From the NCBI GenBank assembly GCA_023954375.1, contig JAMLIC010000021.1:90736-154735 (forward strand): DNA of 64,000 nucleotides, written 5' to 3'. Positions 25,016 to 35,986 of the stretch are shown one piece after another. The notes under the pieces were generated by a model that was given only the letters and a program-made list of their open reading frames with translations, had not been told where the DNA came from and ran no database searches. Numbering within the stretch: the first letter of the stretch is position 1; each line of letters opens with the position of its first letter. Both the position numbers and the translations under genes were made by a program. Source of the DNA: Planctomycetota bacterium. GTDB taxonomy: Bacteria > Planctomycetota > J058.

Positions 25016-26020
25016 ATGGCCCGCGACGACGACCCGCGCCTGGCCGGGCTGGTGGGGGGCTCGCCCGCCATGCGCCGCGTCCGCGCCGCGCTCTCGGAGC
25101 TGATCGACCGACCCGGGCGGCCGGTGCTCCTCGTGGGCGAGCCCGGGACCGGCAAGGAGCTGGCCGCGCGCCTCCTCCACGCCGCCGGCGCGCCGACCGG
25201 ACCCCTGACCGTCTGGAGCGCGGCCCGGGACGCCGTCGGCCAGGCGCAGGCGCTCGGCGGGTCCGAGGGCGCGCCGGGCCTGCTCGCCTCCCCGGGGACG
25301 CTCCTCGTCACCGAGGCCCACGCGCTCGACCCGGTCGCCCTCACCCACATGGCGGCGGCGGTCACCGGGCGCCCCGCGAGGCGCGGCCGTGGCGAGGGCC
25401 CGCCGCGCCTGGTCCTCGCCCTCGAGACCCGCGCGCTCGCGCGCTTCTGCCCCTGGGGCCTCGCCGACCACCTCGCGGTGGTCTACCTCCCGCCCCTGCT
25501 CGAGCGCCTGGAGGACCTGACCGCGCTGTGCGAGCACCTGCTGCGCCACGAGCGCGGCGTCGACGGCGCGCCCCTGCGCCTGCGCCGGCCGGCGCTCGAC
25601 GCGCTCGCCCGCCCCTGGCCGAACAACGTCGACGACCTCGAGCGCGCCCTGCGCGCCCTCGTCGAGCGGCACCGACGCCCCGCCTTCAAGGCGGTCCCCC
25701 GCGCGTCGCTCGCCGCGCTCGACGACGCGCAGGTCGCCCGCGTCCTCGCCGCGCGGCGCCCCGGGGAGGCGCCGTGGGCGGCGGCGGCGCGGCTCGGCCT
25801 CGCCCCGGCCCCCCCCGACCGGTGGCCGCGCGCGCCGGAGGGCCCGGCGCCCGACGCATGCGCGGAGCCGCCGGTGGGCTGGCGCCCCCTGCCGGCGGCG
25901 CCCGCGCCGCTGCCCCGCGGCCCGCGCGTCACCCGCGAGGGCTGGGCGGCGGCGGCGGCCGCCGCCGTCACCTTCCCGCCGGCGCTCCTCGCGGCGGCCC
26001 GGGCGCTCGGCTGGGCCTGA
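25016..26020 (+). CDS. Degenerate NtrC-type (sigma-54-interaction-like) AAA+ protein
   Basis: This 334-residue protein resembles the central ATPase of sigma-54 activators. Walker A is GEPGTGKELAARLLH (from residue 41). GTLLVTEAHALDP stands where GTLFLDEIGEL would be, so the first Walker B acid is Thr. A sensor/arginine region and WPNNVDDLERAL match the family's WPGNVRELEN. The GAFTGA sigma-54-contact loop is absent, and no helix-turn-helix or receiver domain is seen. The C-terminus is Pro/Ala-rich with a hydrophobic end (AAAAAAAVTFPPALLAAARAL). It is therefore unlikely to activate sigma-54 and is probably a repurposed or inactive ATPase. ATG 25016 follows GGAGGGGCCC. Confidence 0.65.
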   Translation: MARDDDPRLAGLVGGSPAMRRVRAALSELIDRPGRPVLLVGEPGTGKELAARLLHAAGAPTGPLTVWSAARDAVGQAQALGGSEGAPGLLASPGTLLVTEAHALDPVALTHMAAAVTGRPARRGRGEGPPRLVLALETRALARFCPWGLADHLAVVYLPPLLERLEDLTALCEHLLRHERGVDGAPLRLRRPALDALARPWPNNVDDLERALRALVERHRRPAFKAVPRASLAALDDAQVARVLAARRPGEAPWAAAARLGLAPAPPDRWPRAPEGPAPDACAEPPVGWRPLPAAPAPLPRGPRVTREGWAAAAAAAVTFPPALLAAARALGWA

Positions 26021-26035
26021 ACCCCGGCCACCTCC

Positions 26036-28743
26036 TCACCGCCGCGCCTCGACCGCCCGGCGGATCGCCGCCAGCCGCGCCTCGAGCGCCCGCGGGACCG
26101 GCGGGCCGCCGAGCAGCGCCTGCAGGTGCAGGTCCGAGGCGACCTCGTCCCAGCGCTCGAGCGCCAGCTTGACCTCGAGGAGGCGCAGGTCGGCGTCCCA
26201 GCGGCGCAGGTCGAGCGCCAGGGGCTCGCCCGGCAGGGCCGCCGCCAGGCGCAGCCAGGCGCCCTCGCCGAGGCCGCGCAGGAGCGCCCGCGCCGCGCCC
26301 ACGGCCGGGAGCGCCTCCGTCGCCAGGACCCTGCGGTCGCCCTCCCGCGCCCACACCGCCCACGCGGCCCGCTCGAGCCCGAGCGCGACGCGCGGGTCGC
26401 GCCGGCCCTCGAGCGTGAGCGTGCGCTCGGCCTCGGGCACCCGGCCCACGGGCGGCCGCGCGCCCTCGACGGCGTGGAAGCGGACCTCCCCCTCGGGCGC
26501 GGCCACGTCGACGAACGTCCGCTCCGCACCGTCGGGCCCCTCGATCACCGTCGTCCACGCGTGGCGCGCGACGAGGCGCCCCTCGACGCGCCCCTCGAAC
26601 GGCCCGGCCAGCCGGCGCGCGACGAGCCGCCCCTCGCCCACGACCCGGCCGCGCCCGTCGCGCACGATCACCGCGTCGCGGCACGCCAGGAGCGCCTCGA
26701 GCCCCGCCCGCGGCGCGTCGCCCAGCGCCAGGGCGAGGGCCAGGTCGACCTGCGCGCGCAGCCGCCCTCGCACCCCGTCCTCGTCGGCCTCCAGGTCCGC
26801 CCGCGCCAGCCCCGCCCGCAGGAGCGGGACCGCCTCGGCCGGCCGCCCGCCCTCGAGCAGGGCCCGCCCGGCCCAGAGGGCCTGGTCGCGGCGGAGGCCC
26901 TCGGGCGCGACGGCCCACGCGGCCACGGCCTCGGCCGCCCCCGCCAGCAGCCCGCGCGCGGCGACGGCGGCCTCGCCGTCGACCTCGCCCGCGAGCAGCG
27001 CCGCCGCGCGCGCCCGCAGGGCCGCGGCCAGCTCCACCGCGAACGCCGCGTGGTGCGGGTCGCTCGCCTCGCCCGCGACGGCGCGGAGCGCCGCGAGGGC
27101 GCCGTCGGGCTCGTCGAGCGCCAGGCGCGCCCGCGCGCGGGCCCGGGCCGCGCGCACGACCAGGCCGGGCGCGTCACCCACCTCGACCAGCCGCGCGAGC
27201 GCCTCGCGCGGCCGCGCGGCGGCCAGCTCGGCTCCGCCAGCGCGCACGCCGCCCGGGCCCGGTCCGCGCCGGCGCTCGCGCCGACGAGCGCCTCGAGCGC
27301 CGCCTCGAGGCAGGCCCGCGCCCCGTCGTCGCCCGCGCGCAGGAGGCACTCGCCCGCGCGCGCGAGCGCCCGCCCGCGGGCGCTCGCCCCCGCCGGCACC
27401 CGCAGGTAAGCCGCGGCCGCGTCGCGCCAGCGGCCTCCTCGCTCGAGCTCGGTCGCGGCCTCGAGGGCGCCCGCGGCCTCCGCCTCGGCCCCGACCGGCG
27501 AGCGCGCCACCGCCTCCTCGACGCGCCGGCGCAGCCGCGCCGCCGGGCCGTCGCCGGTCAGGTCCTCGCCGAGCTGGCGCGTGGCCCGGGTGGCCGCGAG
27601 GAGCGCCAGCCGGGCGGCCTCGGGGGGCGCGGCCTCGGGCGCGAGCGCCAGGAGCGCCTCGAACGTCAGCGCCGCCTCCAGCCACCGCTCCTGCGCCAGC
27701 AGCAGCCGCCCGGCCCGCTCGGCCGCGTCCGGCAGCCAGCGCGCCCGCGCCTCGGGCGCGCGCGCGACGGCGAGGACGCGCCGCCAGGCGCCGAGGGCCC
27801 GGTCGCGCCGCCCGGCCAGCAGGTGGCCGAGCCCGGCGTCGAAGGCGACCGCCGGGTCGTCGAGCGGCAGGCCGCCCGCGAGGTCGAGGTCGGCCAGGGC
27901 GCGGCACGCGACGGCCCCGGCGCGGGTCATGGCCAGCCCCTCGACGTGCTCCTCGGCGGGGGCGGCGCGCGCGGCGGCGATCCGCCGCGCGAGGAGCGCC
28001 GCCGCCTCGTCGCCGCGCTCCAGCCCGTGCAGGGCGCGCGCGCGCTCGATGTCGAGCGCCGGCGCCAGGGCGTGGCGCTCGAACCCCCGGGCCGCCGGCC
28101 GGGCGGGCACCTGCGCCAGGGCCCGGAGGGCGTCGGCCGGCCGCCCGGCGGCGACGAGCGCGCGCGCCTGCAGGACGAACGCGCGCAGGCAGGTGTCGAG
28201 CACGAGGGCGTCGAGCGCCGCGCGCTCGTCGGGGGCCGCCGGGTCCCACGGCCGCTGGACCCAGGTGAGCTCCTCGGCGGCGGACGCCGCCTCGTCGGCC
28301 CGCCCAAGGGCGAGGAGCGCCTCGGCCCGCTGCGCGTAGGCGTGGAAGAGGAGCCCCGGCCCGGCGGGCGCCTCGGCGACGTGCGCCTCGTACGCGGCGA
28401 GGGCGCGCTCGAGCCGCGCGGCGCGCTGGCCCTCGTCGGCGAGCGCGCGGCCGGCCGCGAGGTCCGCGTCGGCGAGGACGAGGCGCGCACGCGCGACCGC
28501 CGGGCCGTCGCCGTCCGCGGCCGTCAGGGCCGCCGACAGGGCGGCCGCGGCGGCGTCGAGGGCGCCGAGCGCCTCGTCGACGGCGTCGGCGTCGGCGAGG
28601 CGCGCGAGCGCGTCGTCGCGCGCGCGGAGGAACGCGTCGGTCGCGGCGAGCACCTCGGCGTCGTCCCCACCGTCGTCGCCGAGGACCGGCCCGCAGGCGA
28701 GGAGGAGGACGAGGGTCACGACCAGGGCAGGCGAGCGCGTCAT
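26036..28743 (-). pseudogene. Exported TPR-rich protein, frameshifted
   Basis: The gene begins at ATG 28743 with a signal peptide (SPALVVTLVLLLACGPVLG). It continues as TPR-like helical repeats rich in A-L-A-x-G-R-x2-E-A/D-A (for example EALLALGRADEAASAAEEL). Near 27230 the good reading moves to another frame: ACALAE is followed in the second frame by ELAAARPREALARL, and this continues to a stop at 26036. Joined, the protein would be about 900 residues, ending in a beta-rich part (GRVEGRLVARHAW; RTLTLEGRRDPR). A single missing base at GG 27230-27231 would explain the break. Since both halves look intact, a sequencing error is as likely as a real mutation. Confidence 0.7.
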
Positions 28744-28760
28744 GCGCTCACCACCCGCGG

Positions 28761-28788
28761 CGCTGTCGGGCGGTTCCGCCCGGCAGCG
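28761..28788. promoter_or_regulatory. 13-bp-arm inverted repeat upstream of chemosensory operon
   Basis: CGCTGTCGGGCGG, a TT centre and CCGCCCGGCAGCG form a 28-bp inverted repeat with one G-T pair. It lies in the 131-bp divergent region between the TPR protein (start 28743) and the first cheW (start 28875). A terminator is unlikely between divergent starts, so an operator or a 5'-leader hairpin is more plausible. Confidence 0.4.
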
Positions 28789-28874
28789 TCCGGGGAAAGA
28801 CCCTGGTTACCCCACCGACACCGGACCGGCGCCCGACGGCCACGGCCGCGACCCCGGGGCTAGCATCGACAGGG

Positions 28875-29336
28875 ATGCAACTCGTGGTCTTCGGGCTCTC
28901 CGGCGCCCGCTGCGCGCTCGCGGCGGCGGCCGTGGAGCGCGTGGTCCCGGTGGTGGAGGTGACCCCGCTGCCGGGCGCGCCGGACGTGATCGAGGGGGTG
29001 ATCGAGGTCGAGGGCGTGGTGGTGCCCGTGTTCGACCTGCGGGCGCGGTTCGGGCTGCCGGCGCGCGCCCCCGACCGCTGGGACCACCTGCTGCTCTCGC
29101 GCGCCGGGGCCCGCCGCGTGGCCCTGCGCGTGGACCACGTCGACGCGCTGATCGACGTCGACCCGGACCGGGTCACGGCCGGCGAGGAGGTCACCCGCGG
29201 CGCCGGGCGCCTGGCCGGCGTGGCCCGCCTCCCCGACGGCCTGGCGGTGGTCCACGACCTGGCGGCCTTCCTCGACCAGGCCGAGGAGACGGCGCTCGCG
29301 GCGGCGCTCGCCGCGCGCCGGGGGGCGTCGTCGTGA
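28875..29336 (+). CDS. CheW-like adaptor protein 1
   Basis: This 153-residue protein is a single CheW domain: LVVFGLSGARCALAAAAVERV, then IEVEGVVVPVFDLRARFGLP and LLLSRAGARRVALRVDHV. It couples the receptor to the CheA kinase in a chemosensory array. It is the first gene of a seven-gene operon and corresponds by position and composition to WspB. ATG 28875 follows an AGGG. The stop overlaps the cheR GTG (GTGA), indicating coupled translation. Confidence 0.9.
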   Translation: MQLVVFGLSGARCALAAAAVERVVPVVEVTPLPGAPDVIEGVIEVEGVVVPVFDLRARFGLPARAPDRWDHLLLSRAGARRVALRVDHVDALIDVDPDRVTAGEEVTRGAGRLAGVARLPDGLAVVHDLAAFLDQAEETALAAALAARRGASS

Positions 29337-30706
29337 GGACCGCCGCGGCGCCGGCCCCGCTCCTCGACCTCCTGCGCGCGCGCTACGGGCTCGAGTTCCC
29401 CCGCCACCGCTGGGACCTGGTGGTCGAGGCCGCCGCCCTGGTGACCGGCGCGCCGACGGTCGGCGCCGCGGCGGCCGCGCTCGAGCGGGACCTCGACCTC
29501 CGAGACGCCCTCCTCGAGCGCCTCACCGTCGGCGAGACCTACTTCTTCCGCGAGCCGGAGCAGTTCCAGGCGCTCACGACCCACGCGGTGCCCGACCTCC
29601 GCCGCCGGCGGCCCGACGGTGACGTGCGCGCCTGGTCGGCGGGGTGCGCCTCGGGCGAGGAGGCCTACAGCATGGCCATGGCGCTCCGCGCCGCGGGGCT
29701 CGCCCGCGCGCGCGTGCTGGCCACCGACCTCTCCCCCGCCGCGCTGGCGCTGACGCGCGCCGCGACCTACGGGCCCTGGTCGCTGCGGGGCGTCGGCGCC
29801 CGGCGCGCGCTCCCCTACCTGGAGGCCCGCGGCCGCACGTGGGTGGTCGACCCGTCGGTGCGGGGCATGGTCGAGGTGGAGCGGTTGAACCTGGCGGCGG
29901 ACCCCTACCCGCGGGACCTCGACCTGGTCTTCTGCCGCAACGTGCTGATCTACCTCGACCGAGCGACGGTGGCGCGGGTCGCGCGCGGGCTCTTCGACGC
30001 CCTGGCCCCGGGCGGCTGGCTGTTCGTCGCGTCGACCGACCCGCCGCTCGCCAGGCTGGCCCCCTTCGACGAGGTCGTGACCTCGGCGGGGCGGGTCTAT
30101 CGCCGACCCGTCCGCCGCCGGGCGCAGCCCGACGACCCCGCGCCGACCCGCCGGGGCGCCGCCCGCCGACTGCGCTCGACCGTCCCGACGCCGGGTCGCC
30201 CCCGGCCGCCGGGCGCGGCGCCGCCGCGCGCGCACCTCGCGGCGCCGCGGCCCCCGTCGCCGCCCTCCGCGCGCCCGCGCGACGCCGCCCACGACGACCC
30301 CGGCGCGGTCCGCGCGCTCGCCGCCGCGGGCGACCTCGACCGCGCCCTCCTCCGCGCCGACGGCCTCTTGCGGCGCGACCCGCTCGCGGCCGACCTGCAC
30401 CTCCTGCGGGGGCTCGTCCTCCTGAGCCTCGGGCGGCCCGCCGACGCGGCCGGGTCGCTGCGGCGGGCGGTCTACCTCGCCCCCGACCTGGCCATGGGCC
30501 ACTTCTCGCTCGGGATCGCCCTCGAGCGCGCCGGCTCCAGGTCGGAGGCCCGGCGCGCCTACGCCGCCGCGGCCCGCGCCTGCGCCGCCGGCGGCCCGGG
30601 CGAGGCCCTCCCGCACGGAGACGGCGCCACGGCGGACGACGTCGGCCGCGCCGCCGCCGCCCGCGTGGCGGCGCTCGAGGCGGCGCGGCGGGGAGACGCG
30701 CCGTGA
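29333..30706 (+). CDS. cheR: CheR methyltransferase with C-terminal TPR (WspC-like)
   Basis: This 457-residue protein methylates receptor glutamates using SAM. The CheR N-domain is followed by LTVGETYFFREPEQF and the SAM pocket SAGCASGEEAYSMAM. ATDLSPAALALTRAATYG and FCRNVLIYLDRATV are further CheR signatures. After a Pro/Arg-rich linker (about residues 255-325), TPR-like helices follow (LHLLRGLVLLSLGRPADA; MGHFSLGIALERAG), as in WspC and FrzF. GTG 29333 overlaps the cheW stop. Alternative-function chemosensory systems typically use CheR-TPR fusions, which supports that role here. Confidence 0.92.
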   Translation: MRTAAAPAPLLDLLRARYGLEFPRHRWDLVVEAAALVTGAPTVGAAAAALERDLDLRDALLERLTVGETYFFREPEQFQALTTHAVPDLRRRRPDGDVRAWSAGCASGEEAYSMAMALRAAGLARARVLATDLSPAALALTRAATYGPWSLRGVGARRALPYLEARGRTWVVDPSVRGMVEVERLNLAADPYPRDLDLVFCRNVLIYLDRATVARVARGLFDALAPGGWLFVASTDPPLARLAPFDEVVTSAGRVYRRPVRRRAQPDDPAPTRRGAARRLRSTVPTPGRPRPPGAAPPRAHLAAPRPPSPPSARPRDAAHDDPGAVRALAAAGDLDRALLRADGLLRRDPLAADLHLLRGLVLLSLGRPADAAGSLRRAVYLAPDLAMGHFSLGIALERAGSRSEARRAYAAAARACAAGGPGEALPHGDGATADDVGRAAAARVAALEAARRGDAP

Positions 30707-31227
30707 GCCACGACGCCGCGCTCCAGGCGCTGCTCCAGGCGCGCGCGCGCGCCCTCGCCGCGCCGAGGCCGACCGACGAGGGCGAGGCCACGCGGGCGCT
30801 CGTGGTCGGCCTTGCCGACGAGCGCTACGCGCTCGAGACGCGCTGGCTCTTCGGCGCGCTCCCGCGCGCCCGCTGGACGCGGCTGCCCGGCGCGCCGCCG
30901 GCGCTGCTCGGCCTCACCCCCTTCCGCGGCGAGCCGCTGGCCGTGTTCGACCTGCGGGTGCTCCTGGGCCTCGACGGCGCGACCGCGGCGCAGGCGGCCG
31001 TCGTGCTCGGCGCGGACGAGCCGGAGCTCGCGCTGGCCGTGGACGCGCTGGAGGGGGTCGTCGCCCTCCGGCGCCGCGACCTGCGGCCGGCGCCCGCCGG
31101 CGCCGCGGCGCTCGGCCGCGTCCGGACGGTCGGGGTGCTCGGCGACGGGCTCGCCCTCCTCGACGCGGCGGCCCTCCTCGACGACCCCCGCCTCTTCGTG
31201 GACGACCGCGAGCCGGACAAGGAGTAG
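30703..31227 (+). CDS. CheW-like adaptor protein 2
   Basis: This 174-residue CheW-domain protein has an N-terminal helical extension of about 30 residues (ALQALLQARARALAA). The domain core is ALVVGLADERYALETRWLFG, then LTPFRGEPLAVFDLRVLLGL and ELALAVDALEGVV. It begins at GTG 30703 inside the cheR stop (GTGA) and matches WspD by position. Two CheW adaptors in one operon are common in Wsp-type systems, where they differ in placing the receptor and kinase. Overall divergence from the first CheW is high. Confidence 0.88.
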   Translation: MSHDAALQALLQARARALAAPRPTDEGEATRALVVGLADERYALETRWLFGALPRARWTRLPGAPPALLGLTPFRGEPLAVFDLRVLLGLDGATAAQAAVVLGADEPELALAVDALEGVVALRRRDLRPAPAGAAALGRVRTVGVLGDGLALLDAAALLDDPRLFVDDREPDKE

Positions 31228-31231
31228 GGAC

Positions 31232-32836
31232 ATGGTGAGCCTCCGCCACAGCCTGGGCGTGCGCTTCGGCCTCATGGCCGCGGCGCTCCTCGTGAGCGCG
31301 CTCGTGCTCCTGGTCTCCGGCCTCGACACCATGCGCTCGGTGGAGCAGGGGTTCGCCTGGAGCCGCCTCATGGCCCAGGGGAGCGTCCACGGCTATCGGC
31401 TGCAGTTCCTCACCGAGCGGGCGCTCGACATGGGCCCCGAGGAGCGGGGGCCGATCGCGGCCGAGCTACGGGAGACCATGGAGGCGCTCGAGCGGCGCTA
31501 CGAGCGGCTGCTCGCGGCCAACGCCGCGGAGGGCCGCGCGGCGCTGGCGCCCGAGGTCATCGAGCGCGTACGGACGAACCAGACCTGGTACCAGGCGCAG
31601 GTCCGCCCGGCGGTCCTGCGCCTGATCGCCGCGCGGACGCGCGAGCAGGCGGCGGACGCGCACGGCGAGCTGCGGGAGGTCGGGGCCGTGTTCGTCGACA
31701 ACACGGAGGAGACCGTCGGCCTCGCCCAGCAGCACGTCGCCGACGAGCTGACGCGCTACCGCTGGACGCAGCTCGGCTTCGGCGCGCTGCTCGGCGTCGT
31801 GCTCGTGGGCGTCGCCTGGCTGGTGCGCGACGTCCTCCTCAGGCTGCGCCTCCTCGCCGAGGCCGCGACCCGGATCGCGGCGGGCGAGCTGACGCGCAGC
31901 GCCGCCGTGCCCGGGCGCGACGAGCTCTCGGCGCTCGGCGCGGCGTTCGACGCCATGACGGCCTCGCTGCGGCAGAAGATCGAGCGCCTCGAGGACCTCG
32001 TGCGGGGGATCCGCGCCACGGTCAACGACCTGGCCTCGGCCACGGCCGAGATCGCGTCCGCGACGCAGCAGCAGTCGAGCTCCTCGCAGGAGCAGGCGTC
32101 GGCGGTCTACGAGACGCTCACGGCGGCCGACGAGGTGGCCCGCGCGGCCGACCAGGCCGCGAGCCGCGCCAAGGAGGTGGCCGAGTCGGCCCAGGACTCG
32201 GACCGGACCGGCGACGAGGGGCGCAAGGCGATCACCGAGGCGACCGCGGTGCTCGGCGAGGCCAAGGCGCACTCCGACGCGATCGCGTCGGGGATCCTCA
32301 CCCTGGCGGAGCGCAGCCAGGCGGTGGCGGAGCTCGTCGGCGCGATCAACGACATCGCCGAGCAGACGAACATCCTCTCGATCAACGCGGCGATCGAGGC
32401 GTCGCGCGCGGGCGAGCAGGGCAAGGGGTTCCAGGTCGTCGCGGCGGAGGTGCGGTCGCTCGCGGAGCAGTCGAAGAAGGCCACCGCCAACGCGCGCCAG
32501 CTCCTGGGCGAGATCCAGCGCCTCGCCGACCGCGCCGTGCTGGCGACGGAGGACGGGACCCGCAGCATGACGCGGGCGGTCGACGCGCTGGGGCAGGCGG
32601 GCGAGCGCCTGCGGCGGCTGCTCGACGCGATCTCCGGCTGGTCCGACGCCGCGGACCAGATCGCCCAGGGCGCGACGCAGCAGGCGCAGGGGCTCACCCA
32701 GATCAGCCAGGCCGTGAAGAACATCAGCGACGCGGCCAACCAGAACCTCGCCTCGACCCGCCAGACCGACGAGGCGGCGCGCAACCTCGAGCTGCTGGGC
32801 GGGCGGCTGCGCGAGCTGGTGGAGGCGGGCGCCTGA
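31232..32836 (+). CDS. Methyl-accepting chemotaxis protein (WspA-like)
   Basis: This 534-residue receptor has TM1 at about residues 12-30 (LMAAALLVSALVLLVSG), a periplasmic helical ligand-binding part, TM2 at about 180-200 (LGFGALLGVVLVGVAWLV) and a HAMP domain (RIAAGELTR...PGRDELSALGAAFD). The long cytoplasmic coiled coil carries the conserved tip INDIAEQTNILSINAAIEA followed by SRAGEQGKGFQVVAAEVR. No C-terminal NWETF-like pentapeptide for CheR/CheB tethering is seen. ATG 31232 follows AAGGAGTAGGG, four bases after the cheW stop. It should be the array's only receptor encoded here. Confidence 0.92.
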   Translation: MVSLRHSLGVRFGLMAAALLVSALVLLVSGLDTMRSVEQGFAWSRLMAQGSVHGYRLQFLTERALDMGPEERGPIAAELRETMEALERRYERLLAANAAEGRAALAPEVIERVRTNQTWYQAQVRPAVLRLIAARTREQAADAHGELREVGAVFVDNTEETVGLAQQHVADELTRYRWTQLGFGALLGVVLVGVAWLVRDVLLRLRLLAEAATRIAAGELTRSAAVPGRDELSALGAAFDAMTASLRQKIERLEDLVRGIRATVNDLASATAEIASATQQQSSSSQEQASAVYETLTAADEVARAADQAASRAKEVAESAQDSDRTGDEGRKAITEATAVLGEAKAHSDAIASGILTLAERSQAVAELVGAINDIAEQTNILSINAAIEASRAGEQGKGFQVVAAEVRSLAEQSKKATANARQLLGEIQRLADRAVLATEDGTRSMTRAVDALGQAGERLRRLLDAISGWSDAADQIAQGATQQAQGLTQISQAVKNISDAANQNLASTRQTDEAARNLELLGGRLRELVEAGA

Positions 32837-32840
32837 GGCC

Positions 32841-34933
<2,093 letters not shown>

Positions 34934-34937
<4 letters not shown>

Positions 34938-35986
34938 TCCGCGTGCTCGTCGCCGACGACTCACCCACCGCCCGGCTGCTGCTGGTCGACCTCCTGCGCG
35001 CCGACCCGGAGATCGAGGTCGTCGGGGAGGCCACCCACGGCGAGGAGGCGCTGGCCCTCGTCCACGCCCTGCGGCCGGACCTGGTGACCATGGACATCCA
35101 GATGCCCCGCCTCGACGGGTTCCAGACCACCCGCCGGATCATGGCCGAGGCGCCGACCCCGATCGTGGTCGTCTCCAGCCTCGACGTGCGAGACGTGCGC
35201 TTCTCGCTCGAGGCGCTGCGCGCGGGCGCGCTCGCCGTCCTGCCGCGGCCCTCCGGGCCCGGCGCCCCCACGCACGCCGAGGACGCCCGCCGGCTGGTGG
35301 CCACGGTCAAGGGCATGGCGCAGGTGAAGCTCGTGCGGCGCCCGGGGCAGCACCTCCCGACGACGACGCCCCTCGCCGCCCCGCCCCCTGCAACCCACGC
35401 CGGCCGCCCGCTGCGCGGCGTGCGAGCCGTGGGGATCGCCGCCTCGACCGGGGGCCCCGCGGCGCTCCGGACCGTGCTGGGGGCGCTGCCGGCCGACTTC
35501 CCGGCCCCGATCCTCGTCGTCCAGCACATCGCGATCGGGTTCGCCGAGGGCCTGGCGCGCTGGCTCGACGAGGCCTGCCGCGTGCACGTCGCCCTGGCGA
35601 GCGACGGCGAGAGGCTCCGACCGGGCCGCGTCTACCTGTCGCCCAACGACTTCCACCTCGGGGTCGGCGCCGCGGGACACCTCCGGCTCTCGTCGGAGCC
35701 GCCGATCGACGGCTTCCGCCCGTCGGGCGACCACCTGTTCCGCTCGCTCGGCGAGGCGTTGGGCCCGGCCGCCCTCGCCGTCGTGCTCACCGGCATGGGC
35801 CGCGACGGCACCGAGGGCGCGCGCGCCCTGCGCGCGGCGGGCGGGGCGGTCGTGGCCCAGGACGAGGCGTCGTCGGACGTGTTCGGCATGCCGGCGGCCG
35901 TGATCGAGGCCGGGCTCGCCGACCGGATCGTCCCGCTGGGGAGCGTGGCAGCGCTGCTGAAGGAGGCCGTCGGTGCGGTCGGTTGA
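34934..35986 (+). CDS. cheB: Protein-glutamate methylesterase CheB
   Basis: This 350-residue protein has a receiver domain with D54 (VTMDIQMPRLDG). After a linker comes the methylesterase domain with catalytic Ser (GIAASTGGPAAL), His (VVQHIAIGF) and Asp (TGMGRDGTEGA). It demethylates or deamidates the receptor under CheA control, opposing CheR. GTG 34934 overlaps the cheA stop. It corresponds to WspF. The DPEIEVVGEATHGEEAL and HALRPDLVTMD segments are canonical. Confidence 0.94.
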
